Virus record (IMG/VR): IMGVR_UViG_3300027741_000262
Span: 1 to 24,010 of that record
Strand: one strand, 5' to 3'
Origin: a virus
Length of the DNA: 24,010 nt
Shown: positions 4,993 to 14,695 of the stretch, piece after piece
Position numbering within the stretch: the stretch's first letter is position 1
Layout of the letters: each line of letters starts with the position of its first letter
Notes under the pieces: generated by a model
Database searches by the model: none
What the model was told of the DNA's origin: nothing
Seen by the model: only the letters and a program-made list of their open reading frames with translations
Program-made: the position numbers and the translations under genes

Positions 4993-7900
4993 TTAATTGT
5001 TTGGGTTATAACCAAATGTAAATGTGTTATCAGAAGCGTTAAAATAACCTGCTGCAGATCCTAGGGTGGTGTATGTTTCAAGATATGGGCTACCTTGTGG
5101 ATTGCCAAACGTTATATCGTAAACATTTGATGCAGGCTTGTGTAGTGTGCATGTAATGTTTTGCACGGTATTATTGACGTAGCGGAAGCGAGTAGTAACA
5201 AGATAGAAGCAATCAGCTGTATCTTTGGCCATGTAAGTGAGTGTATAGTACCCCGTTTCATTGCTAAAGTTTAAAATTGGTTTTTCAATCTTTACGATAT
5301 TAAGCTCAATATCTCTACCAAAGAGAGAAAATACACTTAGATCATCAAATGTTAATGCTTCTGTTGCTTTAAGAGGGTATATTTGACTTACCTGCTGGTC
5401 GTTGAGGTCTATTCTGTAAATAACAGGGTATATAGTTTTATAATTTGAAGCACTTAAACTGTCTATCAGAAGAGTTGTTTTACAAAAAGTAAGTATTTTA
5501 TTTTTTTCATCAAACCAGACAGTTGAAAACTTTTCAAGCTCCGGTACCGCCCCACGAAGGAACGTTCTGTATTCTCTTACCGAGCCAGTAGGACGAGTTA
5601 GCTCAAAGTCGTAACGTATTTTATCAAATAACAAATAATTTTCTGTTTCAAACTGAACAGTGTCATAATATACATCAAAGTTAATAAGTTTTGTATTTAT
5701 TTCAGTCTTAATGTCGTTAGAGTAGTTAACAAACACAGCACTTAATGCAGTAGATACTGGGCTTATGATAGTACTATTAGCATTTCTAAAATATAGATTA
5801 CCGTATTGTATATTTCTTGTGTAATAAATAGGTAATTTTGCTGAAGCTGTCTCAAGAGCTGTTGCGTCAACGAGTGTATTTTTATTGTCGACTCGTATGT
5901 CCTTAAAATTAGAAGGCTCTGTATATGAATATGTATATACACCAAGATTGCATGGTTCAGCATCTAGTGAATCAACCCAAAAATCACCTCCATCATAATT
6001 ACGTGCATTATTAAAAAATGGATCTATACTAAAATCCGCACGGTATGTGAAGTTTGCTACTTTATACGGAGCATTAGGTGCTGGTGCACCGTCAGCTAAT
6101 TCATCATAGTAGAGTTGATTTGTGTCGGGGTTATATATCAAGCCGTTGTCGCTTGATATATCGGGAAGCTTACCATTACGGGGACCGACAAAGTATAACC
6201 CATCCTTAGTCTTGCAGGTATACGTTGTTACGTCGTAAGATTCAAATATATCACTATATTGATAGTTATTAGCGAAGTTATATGATATAAGTTTTACAGG
6301 TAATCCACCATCACTAAAGCTTCCGGGTGTTGATACGCTTGTTTTTAATATAATACCTGAAAAGGTATAGTCACCTCGAGTACCTATTGTATTGTAATCA
6401 AAATTATATCCTTGACCCCATAATGTGTCAAGAAAAGTATATCCGTCGAGTATATAATTTATGAATACTGGTGCAGTCGCGGTAAATGATAATAATTTTT
6501 TAGTGCTGTCTTTATATAGACCGTATTCATTACCGTAAATGTCGCTCTTGTATTGAACTAAAGTTTTATTTAACGGAAGCAGTGTTTGTTCACGAGATTC
6601 TATAGGGTATTGACTTATTAACGTTAGTGGATACACGTCAGGGTTATTCCATATAGTGTTCATATCTCCTGTAAAGAAGTCTTGTGAATCGATATAACGC
6701 GAAAGACCAAAATTTGTATAGTTAAGGGTTTGTTCTCTTGACTGATACGCTCTAAATGTTTGGAAATACGGGCTTGTTATAATATCGCCCGCTCTGTACT
6801 GATTTGAAAAATCTATTTTATTAAAATAATTTTCTTCAAAGAAAGAAAGAGGTGTTTGAAAGTCGAGCTTTGAATTTCCAGAAATATTACCGTACTTTGA
6901 AGGATCTGGAAAATAATATACTGTATTAGGTTGTAGATTATTTACATTTACATTTGCTGTAAAGTTAAAACTGGTATAATTTAATAATCCTATTTTATCG
7001 GGTTTAAAAAATAAGCCTATATCTCTTCCTGTCTTTAAAAACTCCTGACTCGGTACAGCAGCGATAGAAGGATAGCGTTTGTTTAAAATATTAGCAAATT
7101 CACTATCAGCAGTAAAGAGTTGACCTGATGTATATGTCGTCGTGGTGGATGAGGTAACAATATAATAAAAATCTGTTCCTATATATTTGGTTATTTCTTG
7201 TGAATTCGCGTTAATATTTAAAGAATTAACATTACCGTCATTTACTGTTGTAATAAAGTCACGGTCTTTGAGTAGGTTTAGCTGACTAGAATTTACTAAA
7301 GGGTCGATAGTAAAATTATTATCGAGCTCTACAAGATAGAATGGGTATGAGAGAATGGCCTTTAAAACACTTTGATTGAGATCTAAAAAGAGATACGGGT
7401 CAATATCGTTTTGATTCAATGAAAACGTATCATGCCTTAAATCACCTGTAGCATTATATGCTGATGCTGGAAGAGTTGGACTTAAATCATAGTAATCAGT
7501 GTAAGTATCGTATAGGTCTTCAACGTTAACAACAATATTGTTGCGTATATCCGATAGAGATAAGTTCAGCGTACTGAATAAATCAACGAGATCCTGTGCT
7601 TGCAAGGCCTTAGCTAAAGAAGTGTAGATTATATCCTCAATACCTGTATTAGATCCTTTAAGATTATAACTTATAGCTGCTGACTGCACCTCGTCTCTCA
7701 ATCCACTATAATAGAGACATATATCTTTAATCTTTTTTGCAAAAAAAGGAACGGCGATTGCTAAATCTCTCTTGTTTGTAATATCAAGATTTTTTAAATA
7801 GCGTTTTTCGTCAGTTGTAGTATAGTTGACTACGATGTCGTTAATTAAATTCGTATAGTAATTTTGTATAACACCGGCAGACGCTTCGTGATTTATGTTT

Positions 7901-8097
7901 TTTGCTGCATACCAGTTGTTAAGATATGACTGGTATCTTCTAAGATAATTACTTGTTGTTGTAAAAAGCTCGGTATTATGTTTTAACCACTCTGTAAACG
8001 TCAAGGGTTGTAGCCTGTCTACAGAGTTTACCACAGGGGCGAGCGCTGTTATTGAATTATTCAGCCTCTCGTCTATAAATTGCAATGCGTCGGCCAT
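4993..8097 (-). CDS. Large tail/baseplate structural protein, 1034 aa
   Basis: ATG 8097 is supported by a TAAATA box 5 nt upstream. The first 170 residues are helical (MADALQFIDERLNNSITAL...). The rest is very rich in Tyr, Asn, Thr, Ser and Asp with short alternating strands, as in beta-rich virion proteins. No catalytic motif, signal or membrane segment is seen. It follows the gp25-, gp6- and propeller-containing genes on the same strand, where T4-like phages carry outer wedge and fibre-attachment proteins (gp7, gp8, gp10). Its length is close to T4 gp7, but I see no sequence resemblance strong enough to name it. A fibre or fibre-attachment protein is an alternative. Confidence 0.65.
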   Translation of the reverse strand: MADALQFIDERLNNSITALAPVVNSVDRLQPLTFTEWLKHNTELFTTTSNYLRRYQSYLNNWYAAKNINHEASAGVIQNYYTNLINDIVVNYTTTDEKRYLKNLDITNKRDLAIAVPFFAKKIKDICLYYSGLRDEVQSAAISYNLKGSNTGIEDIIYTSLAKALQAQDLVDLFSTLNLSLSDIRNNIVVNVEDLYDTYTDYYDLSPTLPASAYNATGDLRHDTFSLNQNDIDPYLFLDLNQSVLKAILSYPFYLVELDNNFTIDPLVNSSQLNLLKDRDFITTVNDGNVNSLNINANSQEITKYIGTDFYYIVTSSTTTTYTSGQLFTADSEFANILNKRYPSIAAVPSQEFLKTGRDIGLFFKPDKIGLLNYTSFNFTANVNVNNLQPNTVYYFPDPSKYGNISGNSKLDFQTPLSFFEENYFNKIDFSNQYRAGDIITSPYFQTFRAYQSREQTLNYTNFGLSRYIDSQDFFTGDMNTIWNNPDVYPLTLISQYPIESREQTLLPLNKTLVQYKSDIYGNEYGLYKDSTKKLLSFTATAPVFINYILDGYTFLDTLWGQGYNFDYNTIGTRGDYTFSGIILKTSVSTPGSFSDGGLPVKLISYNFANNYQYSDIFESYDVTTYTCKTKDGLYFVGPRNGKLPDISSDNGLIYNPDTNQLYYDELADGAPAPNAPYKVANFTYRADFSIDPFFNNARNYDGGDFWVDSLDAEPCNLGVYTYSYTEPSNFKDIRVDNKNTLVDATALETASAKLPIYYTRNIQYGNLYFRNANSTIISPVSTALSAVFVNYSNDIKTEINTKLINFDVYYDTVQFETENYLLFDKIRYDFELTRPTGSVREYRTFLRGAVPELEKFSTVWFDEKNKILTFCKTTLLIDSLSASNYKTIYPVIYRIDLNDQQVSQIYPLKATEALTFDDLSVFSLFGRDIELNIVKIEKPILNFSNETGYYTLTYMAKDTADCFYLVTTRFRYVNNTVQNITCTLHKPASNVYDITFGNPQGSPYLETYTTLGSAAGYFNASDNTFTFGYNPNN

Positions 8098-8102
8098 ATT
8101 AG

Positions 8103-8108
8103 TATTTA
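8103..8108 (-). promoter_or_regulatory. TAAATA late-promoter-like box, 5 nt before ATG 8097
   Basis: On the minus strand it reads TTAAATA-CTAAT-ATG, identical from TAAATA through ATG to the box at 322-327 in front of the spanin candidate on the other strand. It lies in an 18-nt gap between the two giant structural genes. Confidence 0.6.
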
Positions 8109-8115
8109 ACTATAA

Positions 8116-11100
8116 TTAGCTATTATAGGTTATATTTGCAGCGGAGGTAAAAAGTCGGAAACCCTTTGTCAATTCATAGCTAAGAATATTTTGCATAATG
8201 CCTTCGTCAGCGCTCCAGGTTGTATATGAACTGTTTTGTGGTGTTAGTGTTGTTAAATCACTGTCCCAGTCAATAATATTGTCGTAATACATATTATTAA
8301 AAACGGGATTATATGAATAAAACTCGTAATACACACTAATATCTATTCCGGTAATATTATCAGGTGCTATTAACCCCCATCCCCAATCAGGTGTATATGC
8401 TGACAGTGGAATTCCCGTTATAGAACCGCTTATTGTTATAAGATCCTCTATATCAGGTATATAGTTTGTATTAATAATCTTATATGTGTTTGAGAACAAT
8501 TCTTTTGCAACAATAGGTATACCGTAAGGGCTTATTATTCCGGTTAAAATATCGATTTTAGAATTAAGATTAATGCCGTACTCGTCATTGGGAAATGTTG
8601 TGCCGCGGTTATCAAAATTTAACGCATATTTATTTTGTGTTCCCCAGAGAATTCGCTGTTTTATTGATAATAAATCTACAAGACGTTTTAATTGAGGAGG
8701 ATACAAATAATTATATTCCTCGAAATCCAGAGTTAATTCATTGCAGAGTGAAAGCAATGCATCGACATTAACTTTATCAACGTCAGAGCGGTTATTAACA
8801 AAATTTGCTACTTTCTCATGAACCGTCTTACCGAGCTCATAGGGCTGTGCGCTTAGTCCACCGAGAATAACGCCTAAGAATTGATCAAAAAACACTTCTT
8901 TATCTAAAAGAGATTCTTGAAAGCGTAGAGAATTATAATACCCGGCGGCGTCCCAGCCCTCGTTAACTTTAGAAATGCTAAATTTACCAGAGCTTGGGTG
9001 TATGTTAAATATATTCGATGCCCCTGTAATGGTTCTTGTTGTGCTTGCTCTGGTAGCGTATTTGTTTATCCACTTATAGCCATTCCAGTCGCCTATTGCT
9101 TGAAACTCTTGCATACCATCGCTATACTGACCAGGCGGTATGCCGGGTAAGCCTGCTGCAGGATATTCAAGGTCTACGCTTGTTATATACTCAAAAAAAT
9201 CACGAGGTGGTTTATCTCCATCAATTATATAAAGTTTTTTATCAAAATTATTAATAACCCAGATATAGTTTGACGTATCACACGTCAAACCTCCAATGCT
9301 GCAAATATAATTAGTTTTATTTGTACCACGACCGGCTATATAATCAGCTCTTTTATTAGTTATGCCGTCAATTTTAGTTATTGTTTCTTTATTATGCGCA
9401 ACCCAGGCGTTTTGATGACCATCAACAGTAATATTACCTATTTGCTTAAAACCTGATAAAGGGAACCCGTCAATTAAATCACCGTTAGTGTTGAATTTAT
9501 ATAGATAGTCGTTAAAGGAGTCGAATGTAGATCCTTGATTGTTGTGATTAACAGCTGTTACCCAGACATTTTTATTTCTGTCAACACATATTTCATCTGG
9601 AGTTATACCGTCTGGAAATTGTACTTCAGTTATCGTTTCAGCAGCGGTAGTATAATTATTGTTACCACGGTATTTTATGAGATAATTGAAATTAGGGTGC
9701 GAATACGCAATCCAAACGTTATTTTCTACGTCTGTATCTATAGATGAGGGTAAAAATAAGTTTTCACCGGCGAATCCGTCTTGACTTATATAATCAGAAC
9801 TTAGCGTATAGCTATAATTCGCTGCTGTTGGAGAGGCTGTAAATGTAACAGCACCTATGCTTGTATCAATTTTTATTGCTGTACCGCTCTCGAGAAGAGT
9901 AACCCATACATTTTCATCGCCATCAAGAGTGATGTTATTTGGCGCAGCTGCAGGAAGTATATTATTTGTTGCTGTGGATCTATAGTCAATAGATACAATT
10001 TGATTATTAAATAATGTAGGTGTTGCAGAAAGAGTATAATAGTCAGAAAGCAAGTTGCCGTACATATCGTATTTGACAATTTTATCATTAATAGCGTCAG
10101 CAAACCAAGTTTGATAATCGTTGTTACTCCCTTCCGTACCAGCGGGTGAAACAGCGATTGCGTAGATGTTTCTATTGTCATTAACCGAAAGAGTGGAATC
10201 ATTATTAGCAAGGGTTATATATTTTGACCCATTCATACCGTTATAATATTCTTGTCTTAGAATTCTTAAAGCTGAATTATATTGAGGAATAGCTACCCAA
10301 CCAACAAGCGCATCTTTTTGATAGTGAGCGGGCTCTAAAACAGTGACTGATGCAGTGAGTACGCAGTTTTCGGATGATTGTGTAGGTATAAAATAGCCCT
10401 TATAAAAAGCTCCAAGCGATTGTGGTGCTCCCGGTACAAAATCTTCATAATATGTAACTCCGTCAAGTGGTACGTATGTGTTTCCGCTTAGTGTTATAAT
10501 AGATGTCTGTACATCATAGTATAAAGAAGGTTGAGATGCTGTGTTTTTTGTAATAGAAGAAGAAAGAGGTGGATAATTTTTTGTAGTAAATCCGTCTTTA
10601 TCTTTAAATTTAATAACATAGGGTATCTCTGTGTCTTGCCAGCTAATACTAGGTATATTAAATTTCGTAGTAGATAGTGTTCCTTCTCCATCTATTCCTG
10701 TTGTAGTAATAGATAGCCGATCGGCAACATTATACCTTATTTTAACACTTGGAAAAACAGCCGGGTCAAGATTTTGTAATCCCTGTATTGGGTAATCAAC
10801 ATATTCAAACGTATTCATCTTTTGTGTATACGCATCGTTAAATTTTGAGCTATCTATTGTAGCAAAAAGAAATACAGGATTGCTTTCTGTCGTAAGATTT
10901 CCAGGTCTATCGTCGGTATACCAGACCTGACATGTGCCGGTTATACCAGCCAATACACTTCCTGAAGCAATCTGTGAGCATTGTTGGATTTGATTATTTT
11001 GTATATTAACGTAAATTTCCGTCTGTGTTGCTGTGAGACTCTCTATTTCAAGATATTCAATGTCACCGGTACTAGTAATGTTTTGTCTATAAAACCGACT

Positions 11101-11655
11101 AAGGGAACGCAGGTGATCCCATTTATCTGTTATATCTAAAGGTGTATAATTATAATCTCCTCTCGCGCCTGATGCGTATAAATTAATAGTATAGCCGGTG
11201 GCGCTTAGGGCAGAATAGTTTTGCCAGCTACTATATACGTCAATATATAAAGGGTCAAGCAATCTACCTGCTGGCACGTCGTATATGAGCCCCTTATAGT
11301 CACGGAAAGATATTTGCGAGGAGATATAGTCGTATACCTGAATGGTTCTAGTATAAAGACTATCATATGCGTTACCGTAATTGTCGTAAACAGTTAACGT
11401 CACAGTGTATTGACCTGGCCATTTATAAACGTGTTTCGGTCTTAAGTCGGTTGAAAAAGAACCATCGCCGAAATCCCAACGTATATTTTTATTCGATATG
11501 CTATAAATTGAGTTCGCTGAAAGAAGCGAGGATGTAGTAAAATCCGGTACAAATTGTAAGGGTGTGTTTTCTAGTGTAAATGCAGATAATGTATTCGTAC
11601 CAGTAAAATCTAGTACGTCAAAATAAACATATGTATTGTTAACATTGTATGACAT
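8116..11655 (-). CDS. PKD plus beta-propeller baseplate protein, 1179 aa
   Basis: Residues about 57-107 form a PKD domain (WDFGDGS at 60-66, then KHVYKWPGQYTVTLTVYD). After a beta-rich linker, residues about 490-815 hold repeated blades with the NHL/Vgb-type signature. VWVT or a variant (NVWIA, NAWVA, YIWV) recurs near 583, 647, 697, 751 and 799, preceded by an Asp-containing turn (LDGDE, VDRNK, VDGHQ). The C-terminal 350 residues (from about 830, including DWNGYKWINKYA and VANFVNNRSDVDKVNVDALLSL) are a separate, more helical region likely to anchor the protein in the baseplate. The gene follows gp6-like with a 1-nt overlap (TAATG), the place of gp7 in T4. The propeller probably binds or displays rather than catalyses. 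Surface binding is inferred, not shown. Confidence 0.75.
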   Translation of the reverse strand: MSYNVNNTYVYFDVLDFTGTNTLSAFTLENTPLQFVPDFTTSSLLSANSIYSISNKNIRWDFGDGSFSTDLRPKHVYKWPGQYTVTLTVYDNYGNAYDSLYTRTIQVYDYISSQISFRDYKGLIYDVPAGRLLDPLYIDVYSSWQNYSALSATGYTINLYASGARGDYNYTPLDITDKWDHLRSLSRFYRQNITSTGDIEYLEIESLTATQTEIYVNIQNNQIQQCSQIASGSVLAGITGTCQVWYTDDRPGNLTTESNPVFLFATIDSSKFNDAYTQKMNTFEYVDYPIQGLQNLDPAVFPSVKIRYNVADRLSITTTGIDGEGTLSTTKFNIPSISWQDTEIPYVIKFKDKDGFTTKNYPPLSSSITKNTASQPSLYYDVQTSIITLSGNTYVPLDGVTYYEDFVPGAPQSLGAFYKGYFIPTQSSENCVLTASVTVLEPAHYQKDALVGWVAIPQYNSALRILRQEYYNGMNGSKYITLANNDSTLSVNDNRNIYAIAVSPAGTEGSNNDYQTWFADAINDKIVKYDMYGNLLSDYYTLSATPTLFNNQIVSIDYRSTATNNILPAAAPNNITLDGDENVWVTLLESGTAIKIDTSIGAVTFTASPTAANYSYTLSSDYISQDGFAGENLFLPSSIDTDVENNVWIAYSHPNFNYLIKYRGNNNYTTAAETITEVQFPDGITPDEICVDRNKNVWVTAVNHNNQGSTFDSFNDYLYKFNTNGDLIDGFPLSGFKQIGNITVDGHQNAWVAHNKETITKIDGITNKRADYIAGRGTNKTNYICSIGGLTCDTSNYIWVINNFDKKLYIIDGDKPPRDFFEYITSVDLEYPAAGLPGIPPGQYSDGMQEFQAIGDWNGYKWINKYATRASTTRTITGASNIFNIHPSSGKFSISKVNEGWDAAGYYNSLRFQESLLDKEVFFDQFLGVILGGLSAQPYELGKTVHEKVANFVNNRSDVDKVNVDALLSLCNELTLDFEEYNYLYPPQLKRLVDLLSIKQRILWGTQNKYALNFDNRGTTFPNDEYGINLNSKIDILTGIISPYGIPIVAKELFSNTYKIINTNYIPDIEDLITISGSITGIPLSAYTPDWGWGLIAPDNITGIDISVYYEFYSYNPVFNNMYYDNIIDWDSDLTTLTPQNSSYTTWSADEGIMQNILSYELTKGFRLFTSAANITYNS

Positions 11656-13514
11656 TAGTACTCTCTAGTCAGTGTTTGTATGGAAGGTGTTACAACTGCT
11701 ATCTTTTTAGCAAAATCAAGACTGTTTTTTAGATATGGAAATTTAAAAAACGGTAATTTTATATCTTGTGTATAAATGTTAATATCATCGTATGGGTAGA
11801 CTGGATTGTATAATAAAAGACTGATACCAGGCACGGTGTAGAGTTGTCCGTTAATTGTGCGTTGTGTTGATACTCCTGTTACACCTTCAATCGCTAGAAT
11901 TTGATTTGTCAAATCTGTGATGCTAACAAGTAGCCCGAGGTTGTCTTTCGTTGTAGCAAAATAGTTTGTAATTGTTGAGGCGACTAATTGACTTAAAAGA
12001 GTTGCGTCTTTTTTTGAGGTAACGGACCGATTTATGACGAGAGTTGTTTCATCTCCAATGCTTGGTGTGAGTTGCTCTGTGGTTGCATGTACGCCTAGAT
12101 TCACTTCTACATATACAGGGTCATTAACAATCAGCTCAGCGGTCGTTAATTTTACATCTTGCAGGTCATTAAGGATGAGCTGCTTCTGCGCGCTATTTAA
12201 ATAATTAGTTCTCGTAGTGAGAGAGGATGTTTTTACAAGCTTAGGTACAGCGTAGATATAGACGTTGTTAAAGTTGCTTGTGTCGGCAAATTTTACTTGA
12301 TTGAATAGTACGCGAGATTCTGTATTTGGCTTAGTTACACCAAGATCAAAGTAATATTTTAAATGGCCTGATACATAATCCCAGTTATTTACAACCTGAG
12401 TTGAGGCTATAATATTACTATAATTTTTATTAATGTAATTAGTAAAATCATCGGAAGTGATTAAACGGTATTGGCTTCTAAATGTGTTAGGTGCATTTGC
12501 TTTAATGCTTTCAACGCTTTCTCGTTCAACAAATTTTGTAGAAGTTTCTATATTTGAGAATGTAATGTTTTTAGCTTCACTGGTAGTGATAAGTTTTACA
12601 TTAGGGGAAATCGTGTCAGCTTTAATTGAATTAAATCTAGCAGTACTAAAGAAAAAGAGAGACTTATTATCTAGAAGACCAGGTCCTATTTCTCCTTGTG
12701 AGCCGTTAGACTGGATATAATAAACAGCAACCTCTGACCCTATGTCTAGTTGCTTACCTGTGATATTATTGCCAAACTTAATTTCGTATCTGCCGTTTTC
12801 ATTTAATCGTATTTCGTATTTTGTAGCGTTAGATTTTTCTAAAAACAGCGATTGTGTTGATGTCCATTTTTCCCACTTTGAGCCTGCAGCGCTACTCCTG
12901 ACATACACGTCGATGTTAAAATGGTCGAGTATTACGTTAATTCCGTTTGTATCGACAACTACTAGGGTAAGAATCTCGAAAGGCGCGCCAGTTGCAAAAT
13001 AAGATGGATATTCAGTGTATGAGCCTTGATATAATAAATTGTTGTCCTGTAGGTCGGTTAATGTTGCTTGTTCGGCTGTTGGTTTTGTAAAGGTTATGTC
13101 GGAATTAAATGAGTATGCTGCACCATTAATATTAAAATAAGAGTAGCGAGGAATTGTATAGGTATTTGCTGCTAAATTAGAGCTGCCTTTCGCCTTAAAA
13201 GGTAAAATTGCTGTTTGTGATCCAATAGGTTTGTAGCCTATCAACTTAACAATTTTGTTAATATTTTCGTAGAGCTCTGCAGTTGTAAAAGTGCTCTCTG
13301 CACTTGTTCTGTTTAAATAAAATAATAGAACGTGATATGAGTAAGCAATAATATCAATTATTGACGAAAGATTGCTTCCCTCAAAGCTTTGATCTGTGTA
13401 GTTTCCGGTGGAGTTTAAGCGTTTAATTATTAAGTTCTTTAAACTCAGGGCATCGAAAGCAGCGTACCCGTCAACAGGTAAATTAAAGTCGTTATATTGA
13501 TTATTAGTAGCCAT
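11655..13514 (-). CDS. Baseplate wedge protein, T4 gp6-like (baseplate J family)
   Basis: The 619-residue product has the hallmark N-terminal region of gp6/gpJ-type wedge proteins: SFEGSNLSSIIDIIAYSYHV, then FYLNRTSAESTFTTAEL, then IVKLIGYKPIG (about 43-98). The middle contains the J-type beta region (YEIRLNENGRYEIKFGNNITGKQ about 231-253, then VAVYYI), and the C-terminal third carries the conserved LVNQ-type helix (LTNQILAIEGVTGVST). In T4 this protein forms the ring of wedge dimers around the hub. It lies directly after the gp25-like gene (4-nt gap), as expected. Length is slightly below T4 gp6 (660). Confidence 0.9.
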   Translation of the reverse strand: MATNNQYNDFNLPVDGYAAFDALSLKNLIIKRLNSTGNYTDQSFEGSNLSSIIDIIAYSYHVLLFYLNRTSAESTFTTAELYENINKIVKLIGYKPIGSQTAILPFKAKGSSNLAANTYTIPRYSYFNINGAAYSFNSDITFTKPTAEQATLTDLQDNNLLYQGSYTEYPSYFATGAPFEILTLVVVDTNGINVILDHFNIDVYVRSSAAGSKWEKWTSTQSLFLEKSNATKYEIRLNENGRYEIKFGNNITGKQLDIGSEVAVYYIQSNGSQGEIGPGLLDNKSLFFFSTARFNSIKADTISPNVKLITTSEAKNITFSNIETSTKFVERESVESIKANAPNTFRSQYRLITSDDFTNYINKNYSNIIASTQVVNNWDYVSGHLKYYFDLGVTKPNTESRVLFNQVKFADTSNFNNVYIYAVPKLVKTSSLTTRTNYLNSAQKQLILNDLQDVKLTTAELIVNDPVYVEVNLGVHATTEQLTPSIGDETTLVINRSVTSKKDATLLSQLVASTITNYFATTKDNLGLLVSITDLTNQILAIEGVTGVSTQRTINGQLYTVPGISLLLYNPVYPYDDINIYTQDIKLPFFKFPYLKNSLDFAKKIAVVTPSIQTLTREY

Positions 13515-13518
13515 GAGA

Positions 13519-14025
13519 TTAAGAAATAAAATTAAATCCTGAAGTACTTAATGTACCAGCAAGTTGAAAGCTAGAATTCTTAAGTGTGGGTATGGTAAAT
13601 ACTATCGTTATTGAGTATTGTTGATTTTCTGGCTCAGCCATGACTCGTACCTTTTTGAGAGTTACTCTCGGTTCGAACGTCGTAACACCGCTTACAATTT
13701 GATTACCGATAAGGTTCGCTATATCCTCATCACACACTTCAAACACATATTGCATTAAATTTAATCCAAAATATGGATTTAAAATTTTTTGTCCAGGAAT
13801 GGTTGTGAATAAATTTTTAAGAGAGTTTTTTATAGCTCCTATGTCATAATCAGAAATAATATCAATAATTTCTTTATCTCTTAAAAGCTCATTACTCTGT
13901 GTATATGCACCGAACGGTGATTTACCGTAAATAGGAGTGAAATCGAGATGTAAGTCACTGTATGTATAGCCGCTATCAAGAATTGCGGGTTTCTCGGTAA
14001 GAGATTGTAGTTTAATAGATGCCAC
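13519..14025 (-). CDS. Baseplate wedge protein, T4 gp25/W-like
   Basis: GTG at 14025 is the start. A TAAATA box lies exactly 5 nt upstream, and the ATG two bases earlier (14027) is out of frame. The 168-residue product contains the gp25 signature NSLKNLFTTIPGQKILNPYF (67-86) followed by GLNLMQYVFE, and later the conserved FEPRV (117-121). In T4-like tails this protein joins the wedge to the sheath and nucleates sheath assembly. It is first in the unit gp25-like, gp6-like, propeller protein. Confidence 0.92.
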   Translation of the reverse strand: MASIKLQSLTEKPAILDSGYTYSDLHLDFTPIYGKSPFGAYTQSNELLRDKEIIDIISDYDIGAIKNSLKNLFTTIPGQKILNPYFGLNLMQYVFEVCDEDIANLIGNQIVSGVTTFEPRVTLKKVRVMAEPENQQYSITIVFTIPTLKNSSFQLAGTLSTSGFNFIS

Positions 14026-14030
14026 ATATA

Positions 14031-14036
14031 TATTTA
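14031..14036 (-). promoter_or_regulatory. TAAATA late-promoter-like box, 5 nt before GTG 14025
   Basis: The minus strand reads TATAAATA-TATAT-GTG, the full 8-base T4 late consensus. It decides the GTG start of the gp25-like gene. Confidence 0.65.
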
Positions 14037-14082
14037 TAAAGGTTTCTTGGTTTCAATAATTGGTTTATCAATACAAGGACAA

Positions 14083-14088
14083 TAAATA
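14083..14088 (+). promoter_or_regulatory. TAAATA box, 7 nt before ATG 14096
   Basis: The sequence reads ATAAATA-ATAATAG-ATG. It lies in the 70-bp divergent region (14026-14095) shared with the minus-strand box at 14031-14036. The same region also has an imperfect direct repeat of TTGGTTT. Confidence 0.5.
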
Positions 14089-14095
14089 ATAATAG

Positions 14096-14695
14096 ATGAA
14101 AAAGCGTTTTTTAGCTATATATGAAAGTTGGTTAACAGCAAGCAACCATAGCGGTTTTCTTGTAGGTAACATTGTCAAGTTCAAAGATAATGCATTAAAG
14201 CATGATTTCCTTAAAGCACTATCTGATGAAGCAGTTAATGCGATTAAAGCGCTTGTAGCAGGTAAGGGTACTCTTAGAATCACAAATGTAGTTAACAAGT
14301 ATCCAGCAGGAATGGCAGCTAGTAACCCTGACGACTTTGGTCCTGATTTTAGTATTGAGGTTAGTGAAGATATAGGTGGTGGTCGTATTATGAATAGTGC
14401 TGTTGTACATCCCGGTATGATTCAAAAGATCGATACAACGCCAAATCTCGAGCCTGTTCCTGATAAAAACAAATATAAGAACAAAGTTACTATTAAACCT
14501 GAAGTTGTAAAGGATGAAGCTGAAGAGGTTCCTTTTTATTCACCAGCGCGTACGCGCACATCTGATCTTGGTAATGGTAAGCTTAGTAGCGGTGACCGTT
14601 CTTTAAAGAATGTCAATATAAAGATTCCTGCTACACCTAACGTCACTTGTAAAGATCCTGCTTCTTATACTGCGGACTATTTACCTAAGGCTTAA
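14096..14695 (+). CDS. Unknown phage protein, 199 aa
   Basis: The N-terminal 110 residues look like a compact domain: ESWLTASNHSGFLVGNIVKF, a helix (FLKALSDEAVNAIKAL), then RITNVVNKYPAGM and a beta strand with IEVSEDIGGG. The C-terminal 90 residues are Lys/Pro/Asp-rich and probably disordered (EPVPDKNKYKNKVTIKPEV). I recognise no family. The gene is alone on the plus strand between the baseplate genes and the clamp loader. Its last 11 bases overlap the end of the clamp-loader gene. The GFLVGNIVKF block hints at a small beta-barrel (SH3/KOW-like) fold, which is a guess. Confidence 0.75.
   Translation: MKKRFLAIYESWLTASNHSGFLVGNIVKFKDNALKHDFLKALSDEAVNAIKALVAGKGTLRITNVVNKYPAGMAASNPDDFGPDFSIEVSEDIGGGRIMNSAVVHPGMIQKIDTTPNLEPVPDKNKYKNKVTIKPEVVKDEAEEVPFYSPARTRTSDLGNGKLSSGDRSLKNVNIKIPATPNVTCKDPASYTADYLPKA

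Noticed and set aside
9873-10211. 112-aa ORF within the propeller gene, and similar ORFs elsewhere in the large structural genes
   Set aside because: They are out-of-frame or antisense readings of long beta-rich genes, without start signals.
8116-11655. Possible virginiamycin B lyase (Vgb) enzyme
   Set aside because: Only the propeller blade pattern is shared. The context is a baseplate operon, and I could not identify the Vgb catalytic His/Glu arrangement.
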